Source: Roseivivax jejudonensis
Lineage (GTDB): Bacteria; Pseudomonadota; Alphaproteobacteria; Rhodobacterales; Rhodobacteraceae
DNA length: 59,323 nt
Direction of reading: 5' to 3'
NCBI RefSeq assembly: GCF_900172265.1
Contig: NZ_FWFK01000011.1
Span: forward strand, 1 to 59,323
Below are positions 36,048-45,549 of the stretch, one piece after another (the first letter of the stretch is position 1; the number at the start of each line of letters is the position of its first letter). The notes beneath the pieces were generated by a model. It searched no databases. It was given only the letters and a program-made list of their open reading frames with translations, and had not been told where the DNA came from. The translations under genes were made by a program, and so were the position numbers.

Positions 36048-37588
36048 GACGCCCGGCCACCCGCTTCCAGAAGGACATCGACGGCAACCAACTCAACCGG
36101 GAGCTTGATCGAGCTACCCGACGAGATCTGCACCACCGGCGCAATTGCGTAGCCCGTCGCCGCCACGCTGCTCCACAGCCCCACAACGCCCCTGCGCGGA
36201 TCACCGACATTCCGCGCCCAGGTGTTCGTGCCCCATACGCCAGTGCCCCAGATCAGATCGCTGGTATTGACCGCGCTGATGTTGGGCGCCGCCGCAAACG
36301 ACACGTTGTAATCAACCGATACTTCGTATTTTGCGAGGAAATCCGCGTCCGCGTAGAAGGCGCCGCGCGCCATCGTGGCCGCTTTGTATTGCGTCGGGTC
36401 GCCCAAGTCCGAGAACGAGTAGCACACCCGCGCCGTGAAGCTGTCCTCAAGGTCAAAGCCGCCTACGTTAATCTGAATGACCTTGCCATCCTCGCGGCCC
36501 ACGTAGGCCTCGTCCTGAAAGATCGTCGCGCACGTGCCGACCCAGCCCGTCTGGAACGCCCAGGCACCAGTCTGGAGATTTGCAGTCAGCATGCGGCTGC
36601 TGGACGGAAACACCGTCAGCATGAGGTTTTCTTTCGTCCACTTGTGCAGCTCAACGTCTTCGTCGCTCTGCCGAACCTCATCGCTCCACGTCGCCTTGAT
36701 CGGACGCGACACAGCAGCCAGAGACAGCGCGGCAGGATCTTTCTGGATCGCCTGACTGATCGGCACGATGCCGTCTACGGTCGCCACGAGAAGATCGCCA
36801 CCGGCCTGCATCGTCGCGCGCTTGCCGATGGGCTTGCCGATGTCGTAGCGCCCCTCCAGCGCCCAGGTCGTCGCGTCGGACGGATCGGACCCGGAATAAA
36901 CCGCAACCTCGCCCTGCGTGCTGATAAACACGCACTTGTCGTCAATGCCGTCGCCGCTATCGAGGCTCCACGTGCTACCCATGAGAAGCGAGCCGCCCCG
37001 ACGGAAGATTCCCGCAAGCGTCGTGTCCGATGCCGTCCCGGCGATTGATCCCGCCGACAGATACCAGACTTTCAGGCTGTCTTTCTCGATGAAGAAAAGC
37101 CGGTTGCGATACAACCAGACATCCGACAGGTCCGACGTCGTGACGCCCGTTACGCTGAGCGAGCTCCACGATGTGCCGTCGTAGATCCGGCCCTCATCTT
37201 CGCCGTTGACGATCACCAGGTAATCGCCGCCAGAAACACCAATCTGCTGCGCGGACCAATCACCGGACGTCAGGCTGGAGACAACTGACGTCTCGGTCGT
37301 GGTGATGTCGTAAACCGTATCTGCCGTGGCTGCGTAGATCTTGTTGAGCGTTCCGCTCTTGAACGTGAACAGCGTCTTGACCGGATCGGTGACGTCCGCA
37401 AACTCCTGCGTGCCGCCCCGAACCTGTAAGCCCCGTTGCGTGGGAAGGAAGTTTTCCATCCATTCGGCCGTGAGCGGACCTTTCGCCGCCGCCGGCTGGC
37501 TTTCTACAATGCCTTGAATGGGTGCGGGCAAGCTGATCCGCTGCGCCTGCGCCCGCTTGATCGGCCGTTTCACGGAGTGATTTTCCAC
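36044..37588 (-). CDS. Tail hub / P22 gp10-like stabilisation protein
   Basis: 514 residues, beta-rich. The N-terminus (SLPAPIQGIVESQPAA, WMENFLPTQRGLQVRGG) and repeated blade-like segments (TLFTFKSGTLNKIYAAT, YLVIVNGEDEGRIYDG, VWLYRNRLFFIEKDS) match the phage stabilisation/hub family that forms the nozzle of short tails. It overlaps the adaptor gene by 19 bases. No long tail tube or sheath genes lie near, supporting a podovirus. Confidence 0.75.
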   Translation of the reverse strand: MENHSVKRPIKRAQAQRISLPAPIQGIVESQPAAAKGPLTAEWMENFLPTQRGLQVRGGTQEFADVTDPVKTLFTFKSGTLNKIYAATADTVYDITTTETSVVSSLTSGDWSAQQIGVSGGDYLVIVNGEDEGRIYDGTSWSSLSVTGVTTSDLSDVWLYRNRLFFIEKDSLKVWYLSAGSIAGTASDTTLAGIFRRGGSLLMGSTWSLDSGDGIDDKCVFISTQGEVAVYSGSDPSDATTWALEGRYDIGKPIGKRATMQAGGDLLVATVDGIVPISQAIQKDPAALSLAAVSRPIKATWSDEVRQSDEDVELHKWTKENLMLTVFPSSSRMLTANLQTGAWAFQTGWVGTCATIFQDEAYVGREDGKVIQINVGGFDLEDSFTARVCYSFSDLGDPTQYKAATMARGAFYADADFLAKYEVSVDYNVSFAAAPNISAVNTSDLIWGTGVWGTNTWARNVGDPRRGVVGLWSSVAATGYAIAPVVQISSGSSIKLPVELVAVDVLLEAGGRAS

Positions 37589-38265
37589 GGATACGCCGTC
37601 TTGGCGCGGTAGTTGGGCCGCGATGCCTGCCCGATGATCCGAGCCCCGCGATCCCGCTCGATATCCCGAGCCAGAGCAATCTCCGCATCACGCATTTCCT
37701 CAGCGTAATCCAGCGACTTCTGCTTGCGCCACTGAGCGACGAGCATCAGCTCTAGAACACGATCATCCAGCCGGAACGTGTCTTCATCCGCCGTGAACGT
37801 GGCCTTGTTGGCTCCTGATGTGGGCGTGATGACCGCGTTGCTGACATACCAGAACTTGGCATCCTCATCCGCATCCAGCGCCGGCTTGTGAACGAAATTG
37901 CCGCCGTAAATCGTCCAAGTGCCATAGACCAGCTCATACTCCCGGATATCAAGGTTGAGCCATTCCTCCGGCGTGATGTGCTCAAGCGGGGTTTCCCACT
38001 TGGTAGACCAGATCTGAGCGTCCTTCGGCATCCGCAGATAGTCGTCCGGTACGGGAAACTCCGTAGTGCTCCCGTCACCGTCGTGCGTCTCCAGCGTCAG
38101 CAGGATCTGCCAGTCATGCGACTGAACGATCTTGTCCGCTGCCTCGACAAGCGCACGGCGCAGCTCGATATGCGTGCGGTCCGAGCCCGTGAACAACGCA
38201 TCAGGCTGCTCAATTCCAAGCTTGGCCGCCGCGTCCTTCGCGATCTGCAACGCCGTGCGAGCCAT
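37570..38265 (-). CDS. Head-tail adaptor (P22 gp4 / tail tubular A-like)
   Basis: 231 residues, helical, beginning MARTALQIAKDAAAKLGI with PDDYLRMPKDAQIW, YGTWTIYGGNFVHKPA and ELMLVAQWRKQKSLDYAEEM. This matches the layout of podovirus adaptor proteins that bind below the portal (T7 gp11 / P22 gp4 class). It lies directly upstream of the hub gene. Confidence 0.72.
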   Translation of the reverse strand: MARTALQIAKDAAAKLGIEQPDALFTGSDRTHIELRRALVEAADKIVQSHDWQILLTLETHDGDGSTTEFPVPDDYLRMPKDAQIWSTKWETPLEHITPEEWLNLDIREYELVYGTWTIYGGNFVHKPALDADEDAKFWYVSNAVITPTSGANKATFTADEDTFRLDDRVLELMLVAQWRKQKSLDYAEEMRDAEIALARDIERDRGARIIGQASRPNYRAKTAYPWKITP

Positions 38266-38928
38266 TTAGGCGGCGTCCTCTTTGGCCTTCGCCAGCGTCT
38301 CGATTTCCTCGATCAGCCGCTTACGGCCCCAGCGCCGATCAGCTTGCACACCAGCGTCACCGAGCATGTTCCGCAGGTCGTCGTCGGTCATGCCGTCAAA
38401 CTGATCCACAGCGGGCGCTACGGGCGCCTGTGCGCTTTCCAATTCGGCAATGCGGGCCTTGAGCGCGGCAACTTCGGACGTGCCCTCAGCGCGCTTCAGA
38501 TACGCCTGTGCGGCCTCCACGAGATCTCTCGAGCCCATGCCCAGCTTTCGCATGGACGAGTCCGGCAGCCCTGCTAGTTGCTCGACGGTGCGAACGTTCT
38601 GCGCGCGAAGCTCTGCCCGCTTTGCCTCGGTGAGAGACGTCATTTCAGCAAGCGGCGTGCCCGTGACAAGCTCTGCCTCAGCGTCTTTCTTGAATGCCTC
38701 GTATGCCGCCGGGAAACGCTCCGCGTAGGTCATCTGCGCCTTCGCGTGAGTTACGTAGTGAACCTCGTGCGCCGGGGCGACCAGTTCGCGCTTGTTGTCG
38801 GCCGGAAAGCGGATGCGAACGTATTCGCGATCCTCGAAAATCGGGCGGCCGGCGTCTTTGCTTTGGCGCATGTTTTGAACGGCCTTGCCGAAGAACTCCA
38901 CGCCCAGTGCCATATCGGGATTGTCCAT
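38266..38928 (-). CDS. Phage structural-region protein with HhH-like segment
   Basis: 220 residues. The first third (FEDREYVRIRFPADNKRELV, APAHEVHYVTHA) occurs in virion-region proteins of similar phages. The middle has LRAQNVRTVEQLAGLPDSSM with GMGSRDLVEAAQAYL, a helix-hairpin-helix-like motif. The end is a coiled coil with a short SAP-like tail (DDDLRNMLGDAGVQADRRWG). Possibly a minor capsid or DNA-contacting protein; not assigned. Confidence 0.6.
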   Translation of the reverse strand: MDNPDMALGVEFFGKAVQNMRQSKDAGRPIFEDREYVRIRFPADNKRELVAPAHEVHYVTHAKAQMTYAERFPAAYEAFKKDAEAELVTGTPLAEMTSLTEAKRAELRAQNVRTVEQLAGLPDSSMRKLGMGSRDLVEAAQAYLKRAEGTSEVAALKARIAELESAQAPVAPAVDQFDGMTDDDLRNMLGDAGVQADRRWGRKRLIEEIETLAKAKEDAA

Positions 38929-38990
38929 GTCTCTTGTCCTGTCTGAGAGGAATGCGAATAGGGCGGGCCGTTAAGCCCGCCCCGATTGTG

Positions 38991-39287
38991 TTAGTCAATG
39001 ATGAACCAAGCGTAGTCGCCCGAAGACAGCTCTACGCCGGAAGCATTGTCCGCCGACCCGCCGGAAGCAGCCGCAACATACTCGCCGTTGGAAACGGTGA
39101 TGTTTGCTGCGGTATTGCTGGCGCCAATCGTCGCGTTGGCTTTCACGTACTGATACGTTTTGCCATCATCGCCGAATACGGTTTGCCCGGTTTTGAAGGG
39201 GCGCGGCTTGATGCCGGACGCTGCCTCAGCAGCAGTGTAAACGTCGGTGAAGTCCACACCGACCGTGTTGCCGGAGATGTTCGCCAT
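38991..39287 (-). CDS. Putative head decoration protein
   Basis: 98 residues, beta-rich and acidic, for example KPRPFKTGQTVFGDDGKTYQ and ASGVELSSGDYAWFIID. Small beta proteins of this type directly follow the major capsid gene in many phages and trim or cement the capsid. It is 13 bases downstream of the capsid gene. Confidence 0.6.
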   Translation of the reverse strand: MANISGNTVGVDFTDVYTAAEAASGIKPRPFKTGQTVFGDDGKTYQYVKANATIGASNTAANITVSNGEYVAAASGGSADNASGVELSSGDYAWFIID

Positions 39288-39300
39288 TTTTGAGCCCTCC

Positions 39301-40323
39301 TTACGAGCCGTTGAACAGCTTGGCCATGTGGATCGGGTTGCGGAGGGTCAGTTCACCGTAGAAACCGATGTGCTGAACAACCGCGTCCTGGTTCACAGGC
39401 GTCTGCTTGCCACCGAACTTCGAGAAGTTGCGGTCCTTGTGGTAACGGAAGCAGATGTGATCCGTGGCGATGAAGTAGGAGATGTTCGCCGGCATTGCCG
39501 AACCGATCCCGCCTTCGAGCACGATATCCATCGACTTACCGCCGCCGTAGAATTTGAGCGCCGGGAAGCCGAGCTGCGCCGCTTTCGACGTGCCGCCGTC
39601 CGTGATCCGCTGAATGCTCTCAGTCGCACCCTCGTAGGCGAGGTAATGCTCCTGCGAAGCAAGGATCAGGTCCGGGCCGGTCTTGGCACGGCTGCGCTCG
39701 ATGACGATCTGGTTGTAGATCGGCTTGATCGACGTGGACGACACCGAAGTCGCCGTAGTCTGATCCCACGAGTAGGACGACACGTCGTATGCCGACGTCC
39801 GCCAGATGGCGTTGTTTGCACGGCTGATGCCGCCATACGTGCCAGTGGTCGGATCGGTCGGGAGCGCGAGTTGCAGACCACCAATCTGGCGACCGGCGTC
39901 TGCGGTGCCGTCAGAGTGAAGATCCTCGACAAAGCGGTCCTCGAGTTCCGTTTCGGCCGCTTCAAGGTGCAGGTCCATGATGTTCATGAGCTGCGCCGTG
40001 GAGCCGCTGTTCTGGAGAATGTCCTCCATCGACAGCACGACCGAGACCGCCGCCATTTTCGGCGTGAACTCAGCATCGTTGACGAGTTCTGCGGGCTTCG
40101 GGTTCAGGAACTGGTAACCCGAATAACGGGTGTAGGTTCCGCTTTCGTTGTAGAGAAGGCGCTCGCGGATGGTCGGACCTTCAAAGGTCTTCCAGCATCC
40201 CTTGTCCTTCATGACAGCCAGGAGGACGTTCGAGTTCGACACAAGGTCTTGATAGCCCGTCGAACGATCCTCGATGGCCAGCGACAGCGCCTCTTGGAGG
40301 CGTTCGTTGGTGTTCAGAGCCAT
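39301..40323 (-). CDS. Major capsid protein
   Basis: 340 residues with the start MALNTNERLQEALSLAIEDR, a coat motif GGKSMDIVLEGGIGSAMPA and a C-terminal HIGFYGELTLRNPIHMAKLF. Length, lack of signal or membrane segments and position between scaffold and decoration genes fit an HK97-fold coat protein of short-tailed phages. AAGGA-like sequence precedes the start. Confidence 0.82.
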   Translation of the reverse strand: MALNTNERLQEALSLAIEDRSTGYQDLVSNSNVLLAVMKDKGCWKTFEGPTIRERLLYNESGTYTRYSGYQFLNPKPAELVNDAEFTPKMAAVSVVLSMEDILQNSGSTAQLMNIMDLHLEAAETELEDRFVEDLHSDGTADAGRQIGGLQLALPTDPTTGTYGGISRANNAIWRTSAYDVSSYSWDQTTATSVSSTSIKPIYNQIVIERSRAKTGPDLILASQEHYLAYEGATESIQRITDGGTSKAAQLGFPALKFYGGGKSMDIVLEGGIGSAMPANISYFIATDHICFRYHKDRNFSKFGGKQTPVNQDAVVQHIGFYGELTLRNPIHMAKLFNGS

Positions 40324-40347
40324 TAGCTCACTCCATCAGGTTTTGAA

Positions 40348-41433
40348 CTAGAAGCCTGCCGAGCGCATTGCGCGCGCGATGGCCTCTTCACGGTTCGCGG
40401 ACGGCTTCCTTTGTGCCGGGTTTGAGCCAGCCGTCGGTGCACCAGTCACGGATTTGACCTCGCGGGTTTGAGCCGGGGTCTCGGGGGCAGCCTGTGGCTG
40501 CGGAGCCGGGGGATTCATCCGCTCGGCTTTCTCGTAGGCCTCCTGCAAGTCCTTGGCGTAACCGGTGGACAGCATGGTGGCGATTTCTCCAGAGAGTTCT
40601 TCAAAGCGCGGGTTCTGCGCTGCGAAGTCCTCGATCTGCTTGTGAACAGCTTGCTCCTGCTGCTGCTGCATCGTCTGCTGCACGCCGCCGAAGCCCTGCC
40701 GAAGCTCTTTGACTTGCTGGCGAAGCTGCTGAATCTCCTTGTCGCGCGGATCGCTCTGTCCCGGCTGCTGGCCGGTGAGCATCTGGCCGATCTGCTGCGG
40801 GCTCATGCCCATGTTGCGCGCGATCTCGGAGAAGCCCGCCACCGGATCACGGCTCAGCATGTTTTCCAGGTTGATATACCGCCCGAGTGCATCCTCCAGC
40901 TTTACTCCCTGCTGCTCGGCCATCTTGTAGAACGGCTCCAGCGGCTCGATGCGCTGCCTATACTGCTCGATGCCCTGCTCCATCTCGCGGACGGCGCGGT
41001 GAGCCTCGGCCTTGATGGCTTGCGGTGCGTTGGCCCATTCAGCCTTGGCATCTGCGGAGAAGCGGGACGGCGCCTCGTTGAAGCTGTCCGCCGCCTTGGG
41101 CTCGGCTTTTGCTTCCGGCTTGTCGTCCTTCGCAACAAACTTGCCATCAGGGCCGCGCTGCTGCTCGGTCTTGGCCTCGGCAGGCTTCTGCTCGGCCTCT
41201 TTCTTGGACTCGTATTTCTTTACGTCCGGCTTCTTGGCCTTTTCGCCTTCCGCTTCTTCGTCCAGATCGCTGAAAGCCTTTTCCAGCGCCTCACGACGGC
41301 TGCGCTTGGGCTTTTCTTGCGGCTCCTGCTGCTCATCGGCCTCCTGCGGGGCTTCTTGCTGCGGCGCCTCCTGCACTGCTTCGGGTGCAGGGGATTGTTC
41401 CGCCAGGGCGGGTGTGAGTGCTTCTTCTGACAT
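40348..41433 (-). CDS. Scaffolding protein
   Basis: 361 residues, almost entirely helical and highly charged: Glu/Gln/Pro-rich N-terminus (EAPQQEAPQEADEQQEPQEK), Lys/Glu-rich centre, and a C-terminal basic patch (SNPAQRKPSANREEAIARAM). This composition and its position just upstream of the capsid gene are typical of podovirus scaffolds. No protease domain is seen. Confidence 0.8.
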   Translation of the reverse strand: MSEEALTPALAEQSPAPEAVQEAPQQEAPQEADEQQEPQEKPKRSRREALEKAFSDLDEEAEGEKAKKPDVKKYESKKEAEQKPAEAKTEQQRGPDGKFVAKDDKPEAKAEPKAADSFNEAPSRFSADAKAEWANAPQAIKAEAHRAVREMEQGIEQYRQRIEPLEPFYKMAEQQGVKLEDALGRYINLENMLSRDPVAGFSEIARNMGMSPQQIGQMLTGQQPGQSDPRDKEIQQLRQQVKELRQGFGGVQQTMQQQQEQAVHKQIEDFAAQNPRFEELSGEIATMLSTGYAKDLQEAYEKAERMNPPAPQPQAAPETPAQTREVKSVTGAPTAGSNPAQRKPSANREEAIARAMRSAGF

Positions 41434-41457
41434 GGTGTCTCCGTCTGAGGGAGTTGC

Positions 41458-41787
41458 TTACGGCGCGCCGAAGCCCGCCTGGGACAGCGCCTTGGCCGCA
41501 GATGCACGGCGCTCGCGCTTCTTGCGCTCTTTCTCCGCAATAGACGGCTGCGCGCGCTTGTGCGGAACGTCATTGCCCACCTCGACAACGCCGGCCCGCT
41601 TGTATTCCTTCCGCATTTCCGACTTGCTGTCGTAATACTTGCCGTTGGTCATGCTTTGCAGATGCGGCTGGCTGTCGCCGACCGTAAACGGCGCCTGCGG
41701 CTCCATTGCCCGCTGCCCCTGGTGCAGCATCGGCATGCCGTCATCCCCGACCATACGGCCGTCGATATAGCGGTAACGCTCACGCAT
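41458..41787 (-). CDS. Phage protein, portal-scaffold interval
   Basis: 109 residues, basic and hydrophilic (MRERYRYIDGRMVGDDG, TNGKYYDSKSEMRKEYKRAG), ending in a Lys/Arg helix. The segment SMTNGKYYDSKSEMRKEYK recurs in phage proteins of this position and in zinc-ribbon-type proteins, but no Cys is present here. Overlaps the upstream gene by eight bases. Unknown function. Confidence 0.6.
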   Translation of the reverse strand: MRERYRYIDGRMVGDDGMPMLHQGQRAMEPQAPFTVGDSQPHLQSMTNGKYYDSKSEMRKEYKRAGVVEVGNDVPHKRAQPSIAEKERKKRERRASAAKALSQAGFGAP

Positions 41788-41962
41788 TCTTCGGATTGTC
41801 TCTGATATAACGCTCAGCTACCAAGAGCATCATTTCAGCATGCTTGATGCTTTGGGGAACAGGAATGGTTTCAGGAAATTCCTGAATGGGAGTCATCGGC
41901 CAGCAGTTGCACGGACGCCCGTAACCGCCGCCCCCGCATGTTGTGCATGGAACGAAGCTCAT
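41780..41962 (-). CDS. Small Cys-rich phage protein
   Basis: 60 residues: CTTCGGGGYGRPCNCWP gives a four-Cys DnaJ-like zinc motif (CxxC...CxC), followed by an acidic helix. Such tiny zinc proteins are frequent in phages. Function unknown. Confidence 0.55.
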   Translation of the reverse strand: MSFVPCTTCGGGGYGRPCNCWPMTPIQEFPETIPVPQSIKHAEMMLLVAERYIRDNPKNA

Positions 41963-41963
41963 T

Positions 41964-42206
41964 TCACCGCACCAGCATCGCGTAGATGCCCGTTGCCGTA
42001 GTGCCGGTTGCCTGAAAGCTGTCTACCTGCGCCGGGAAGTAGCCCGCCTCGACAGTCGGCGTAATCGCCGTGCCGTTCGTCGTGAAGCCGATATCCCCGC
42101 CAACCTCGACAAAGAAGCCGATGCACCGCCAGTTGTCCGGAATGCTGTAATTGCCGTCACCCGTCGCAACCCAGACTGGGGCGACACCGTTTTCCGCAGA
42201 ACTCAT
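41964..42206 (-). CDS. Small phage structural-type protein
   Basis: 80 residues, beta-rich (VWVATGDGNYSIPDNWRCIG, TTATGIYAMLVR). It overlaps the portal gene by four bases. Probably a head-associated or decoration-like protein; no family recognised. Confidence 0.55.
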   Translation of the reverse strand: MSSAENGVAPVWVATGDGNYSIPDNWRCIGFFVEVGGDIGFTTNGTAITPTVEAGYFPAQVDSFQATGTTATGIYAMLVR

Positions 42207-44239
42207 GTCGTGTCTCCTAGTGCCACCGCGCGCTTTTGCTCTTTCTCAAGCTCAAGCTCTTCCATATCCAACAGCGCCTGAATCTCTGCCTTCTCGCGCT
42301 CAAGCTGCTGCTGATCGACCTTGAGGCCCATTTCCTGCATTTTCAGCGAAAGCTCGTAGCGCTTCACCGCCGCGTTGACCTGAGCATCATATTGCCGCGT
42401 CTGCGCTACCTGCTGCGCCTCTGCGCGCTTGGACTGCATTTCCTGCGCCCGCAGCTGCAGTTCCTTCTCCTTGAGCGCCAGCTCCTGGCTCTTGATCTGG
42501 TTGTCTGCCTGGGCTTTCTGCGCCTCGATCTGCATTTTCTGCATTTCCGCCTGAGCCTCGGGGCTCGGCTGATCCTGCCCCTGCCCGGCCTGCTCCAGCT
42601 TCTTCACGAAGTCATCGACCGCAGCGCCCATGTCACGGCCAGCCCGGAACGCGCCCACACCAAACCGCAGCAGCTCGCCCATGAACTGAGCCGCCTCGGG
42701 CCGCGCCTCGATCACCGGCCCCGCCTGCTGGATGAACCCGCCAACCGCCGTCAGGAACTCGATACGGCTTTCCTTCTCCGCTTCCTCGTTCGGGGCAATC
42801 GTGCTGTCCGTCTCAACCTCCAGCGCAAACGGACGCAGCCGCTGATTAACCAGAAGCTGCTGCACCATTTCCACAGTCACAATCTGCGGCGGCGGCTGCT
42901 GCTGCGCTTGGGCCTGCGCCACGATCTGTTGAGCCTGCTGCTGAGTGGGCATCTGCATGCCCGACATCGCCAGCAATTCCCCGATTTGGTATTTCTCAGC
43001 GTAGATCTCGGCCTTGATCCGCAGAACGTCCAAAGCCAGCCGAACCATCTCGGACTGCTTCTCACGCACCCGGACAGAGCCGTACTGCGCCTTGAGGTTC
43101 TGAGCCCCCAGCGTCTCCTGCGCCTCCGTAACCCCCCGCATGATGTCGGAGAGGCCGGTGATTTCGTAAACATCCTCAATGAGCTGCTTGCGAAGCTCGA
43201 TGCACGACTGAATGACCTGGGCGACTTCCGTCACTGGCAGCCAGACGATGCTGTCCTTGAGCGACTGACCGCCCATCGCCGCGAAGTTGGACACCGGCAC
43301 CAGAATGGCCTTGTTGTCCGTCTGCCTCATCGCCGCTTCAATCGCCTCACCGATCTCAGACGTGCCGGCGGCATAGAAGCCCTTGAGGCGCAGGCTCTCG
43401 GCCAGATCACTGATCCGGGCCGTCAGCTCGTTGATCTCGTCAACCTGATCCTTGTAGTAAACAAAGTCTGGAACCGGCTTGAGCGTGCCCGGCTCCAGCG
43501 TGGCGTATGCCGGCTTGGGGCACGGGAAAAAGCTCTTTACATCAAACAGCGGCTCCTGCTCGTCCAGAACCTCATCGACGCCCTCGGTGACCCACACGAC
43601 CTTGCCTTCGGTTCGGGACCAGATCTCCCAGGCCTCGGCCTTCTTCTCCGACGACTTGTAATCGTCCTCGCGCTTGTTCCCGACTTCCTCGCGCTTCGAC
43701 CGGCGAAACTCATCACCGAACCGCTTCGTGCCTTGCTCCAGCGTCAGGTATGCCCGACGCGCCACCCACCCGACCTCGGACCACTTGCGCCCAGGCTCGT
43801 GCACGAAGTCATGCCGATCAACGTGGATCGCGTGGCCATCATCCAGAACCCACACGACACCGCGTGCAGCGAGGCACATATCATCGCGAGCCGAAAGCAG
43901 CGTTTCGTGCAGATCGTCCGCCTCGACGTCGTATTCAAGCACACGCTCAAGCAACTCGGCAGCTTTGCGCGGCACCTCGCCAGTGTCCGTATGGCGCGGC
44001 ATCACGACGGGCGAAGGCGCACGCTGATAGACGCTCGGGCGCAGGATCTCCATGTTTGCCCAGAAAATCTTGAACTCGCGGTCGCCCTTGAAGTCCGCCA
44101 TATCCGTCAGGGCGGCGTAGAGCTTCGCGATGTTGTCGCTTTTCTCCTGCCAGACGTTGAAAGCCTTCTCCGCTTCGGAGATAGCCTCAAGCCACGGCCG
44201 GGATGCTTTCGGCGCGTCTGTCTGCTCGTCGTCTTGCAT
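42203..44239 (-). CDS. Portal protein
   Basis: 678 residues from ATG 44239, which shares a base with the terminase stop. The N-terminal 470 residues hold the portal clip-stem-wing region (FWANMEILRPSVYQRAPSP, RLKGFYAAGTSEIGEAI, YEITGLSDIMRGVTEAQ, AQYGSVRVREKQSEMVRL). The C-terminal 200 are Gln/Glu/Ala-rich coiled coil (barrel). This layout is that of portals of BPP-1/BcepC6B-type podoviruses, which also have adjacent P22-like adaptors. Confidence 0.85.
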   Translation of the reverse strand: MQDDEQTDAPKASRPWLEAISEAEKAFNVWQEKSDNIAKLYAALTDMADFKGDREFKIFWANMEILRPSVYQRAPSPVVMPRHTDTGEVPRKAAELLERVLEYDVEADDLHETLLSARDDMCLAARGVVWVLDDGHAIHVDRHDFVHEPGRKWSEVGWVARRAYLTLEQGTKRFGDEFRRSKREEVGNKREDDYKSSEKKAEAWEIWSRTEGKVVWVTEGVDEVLDEQEPLFDVKSFFPCPKPAYATLEPGTLKPVPDFVYYKDQVDEINELTARISDLAESLRLKGFYAAGTSEIGEAIEAAMRQTDNKAILVPVSNFAAMGGQSLKDSIVWLPVTEVAQVIQSCIELRKQLIEDVYEITGLSDIMRGVTEAQETLGAQNLKAQYGSVRVREKQSEMVRLALDVLRIKAEIYAEKYQIGELLAMSGMQMPTQQQAQQIVAQAQAQQQPPPQIVTVEMVQQLLVNQRLRPFALEVETDSTIAPNEEAEKESRIEFLTAVGGFIQQAGPVIEARPEAAQFMGELLRFGVGAFRAGRDMGAAVDDFVKKLEQAGQGQDQPSPEAQAEMQKMQIEAQKAQADNQIKSQELALKEKELQLRAQEMQSKRAEAQQVAQTRQYDAQVNAAVKRYELSLKMQEMGLKVDQQQLEREKAEIQALLDMEELELEKEQKRAVALGDTT

Positions 44240-45549
44240 CAGATGCGCGTCCTCTTGCTGCCGGTCTCTATCTCGGGCGGCGCGATAAGCACCTGACCCG
44301 GCTTCGGCTTCGCAACCGTCTTGATCTTCTTCACCGCGAGATCGCGATAACCCTGAGCCGCGTATCGCATTGCGTCTGCGCAATGGCTGGACCAGTCGTG
44401 CAGGGGCCTCGGCTTGAACACCTTGGCTTTCTCGTCAAACTCTGTCCGGTAGTGCCGTAGCGCCTCAAGCCCATCCCGGCAGCGCATGGCATCGAACCAC
44501 ATGCGCGGAAGAAGCTGGCGAACACCGTTGATCCCGTCTTCCTGATTGGCCGGCGGCAGCAGGAACGGCTTGCGACCAAGCCCCGCCAGCGTCTCAAGCC
44601 TGCTGCGACCCGTATCGAGACTGCGAACCTTTGCATCGTGAGGCACGTAGTCAGTGCCACCCGTCCAGCCGCGCGCCTCAAGCTCCGCGACGTAATGAGG
44701 CAGCGGCTTGCCGTGATCCTCCAGGTAATCAATCAGCCGCATTCCGTCAGGCGCGGCCTGGAAAACCCAGATTGCCATGCTGTCGCCAATGCCAAGATCC
44801 CACGCCGTATGGATTGGCAACGCGGGCTCCGGCTTGACCTCGGTTATACGTCCCTCGGCCTGAGCGTCAGCCACCAGCGAAGCGTAGTAGGCTCCGAGAA
44901 TGGCAGCATCAAAGCTGCACTCGTATTCCTGCTCGTATTGCTCGGGCGTCATCGTCAGCCGCGCATCGGCCAGCTCCGCCCCATCAATCAGCCCGCTCTC
45001 GGATGCCTTGAGCACCAGAGAAAACCAGTCGTCGCTGCTCTCTGCCAGCTTGTGAACGTCAAAGAAGGCGTTGCGGCCCTTTGGCGTCCCGATGAACGTC
45101 GCCCACCCCTTGCGGTCACTCAAAGCAGGGCGAATGACCTCGGCCCATGCGCGCGGGTCCATGTCGCCGTTTTCGTCCAGAATGCAGCCATCCAGATAGA
45201 TGCCGCGCATCCGGTCGTAGTTGTCTGCACCGTAGAGCCGTATCCGAGCGCCGTTGTGGCCGAACGTGACGTGCAGCTCGCTTTCGTTGGGTGTCGTCCC
45301 CGGAATGCCGCTCGTGTATTGCTTGAGATACTGCCAGGCGACGTCCTTGGCTTGGGTGTAGAACGGCGCGATGTAGGCCAGCCGAGCATTTGGCCTGTCA
45401 GTCTCGATTGCTGCCTTGATTAGCTTCTGAATGCAGGCGACCGTCTTGCCTGCCCGCCGGTGCGCCACGATGCACGACCAGCGCTGTGTGCTTGTGAGAA
45501 AATCCCGGAACGGCTTGCGGGGGATGATCTCGACATTGACGGTTGTCAT
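44239..45549 (-). CDS. terL: Terminase large subunit
   Basis: 436 residues. The ATPase has a Walker A variant AHRRAGKT (about 29-36), Walker B in LDGCILDENG (about 119-128) and motif III TFIGTPKGR. The nuclease domain has its first Asp in AWDLGIGDSMAIW (about 251) and a C-terminal acidic cluster. ATG 45549 overlaps the small-subunit gene by four bases. It packages DNA into the prohead with the portal. Confidence 0.93.
   Translation of the reverse strand: MTTVNVEIIPRKPFRDFLTSTQRWSCIVAHRRAGKTVACIQKLIKAAIETDRPNARLAYIAPFYTQAKDVAWQYLKQYTSGIPGTTPNESELHVTFGHNGARIRLYGADNYDRMRGIYLDGCILDENGDMDPRAWAEVIRPALSDRKGWATFIGTPKGRNAFFDVHKLAESSDDWFSLVLKASESGLIDGAELADARLTMTPEQYEQEYECSFDAAILGAYYASLVADAQAEGRITEVKPEPALPIHTAWDLGIGDSMAIWVFQAAPDGMRLIDYLEDHGKPLPHYVAELEARGWTGGTDYVPHDAKVRSLDTGRSRLETLAGLGRKPFLLPPANQEDGINGVRQLLPRMWFDAMRCRDGLEALRHYRTEFDEKAKVFKPRPLHDWSSHCADAMRYAAQGYRDLAVKKIKTVAKPKPGQVLIAPPEIETGSKRTRI

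Noticed and set aside
42236-44296. A 686-codon rightward open frame, and similar ones at 33855-35048, 39247-40326, 40468-41430 and 22885-23757
   Set aside because: All lie opposite well-supported leftward phage structural genes, have Leu/Arg-rich composition and no ribosome sites.
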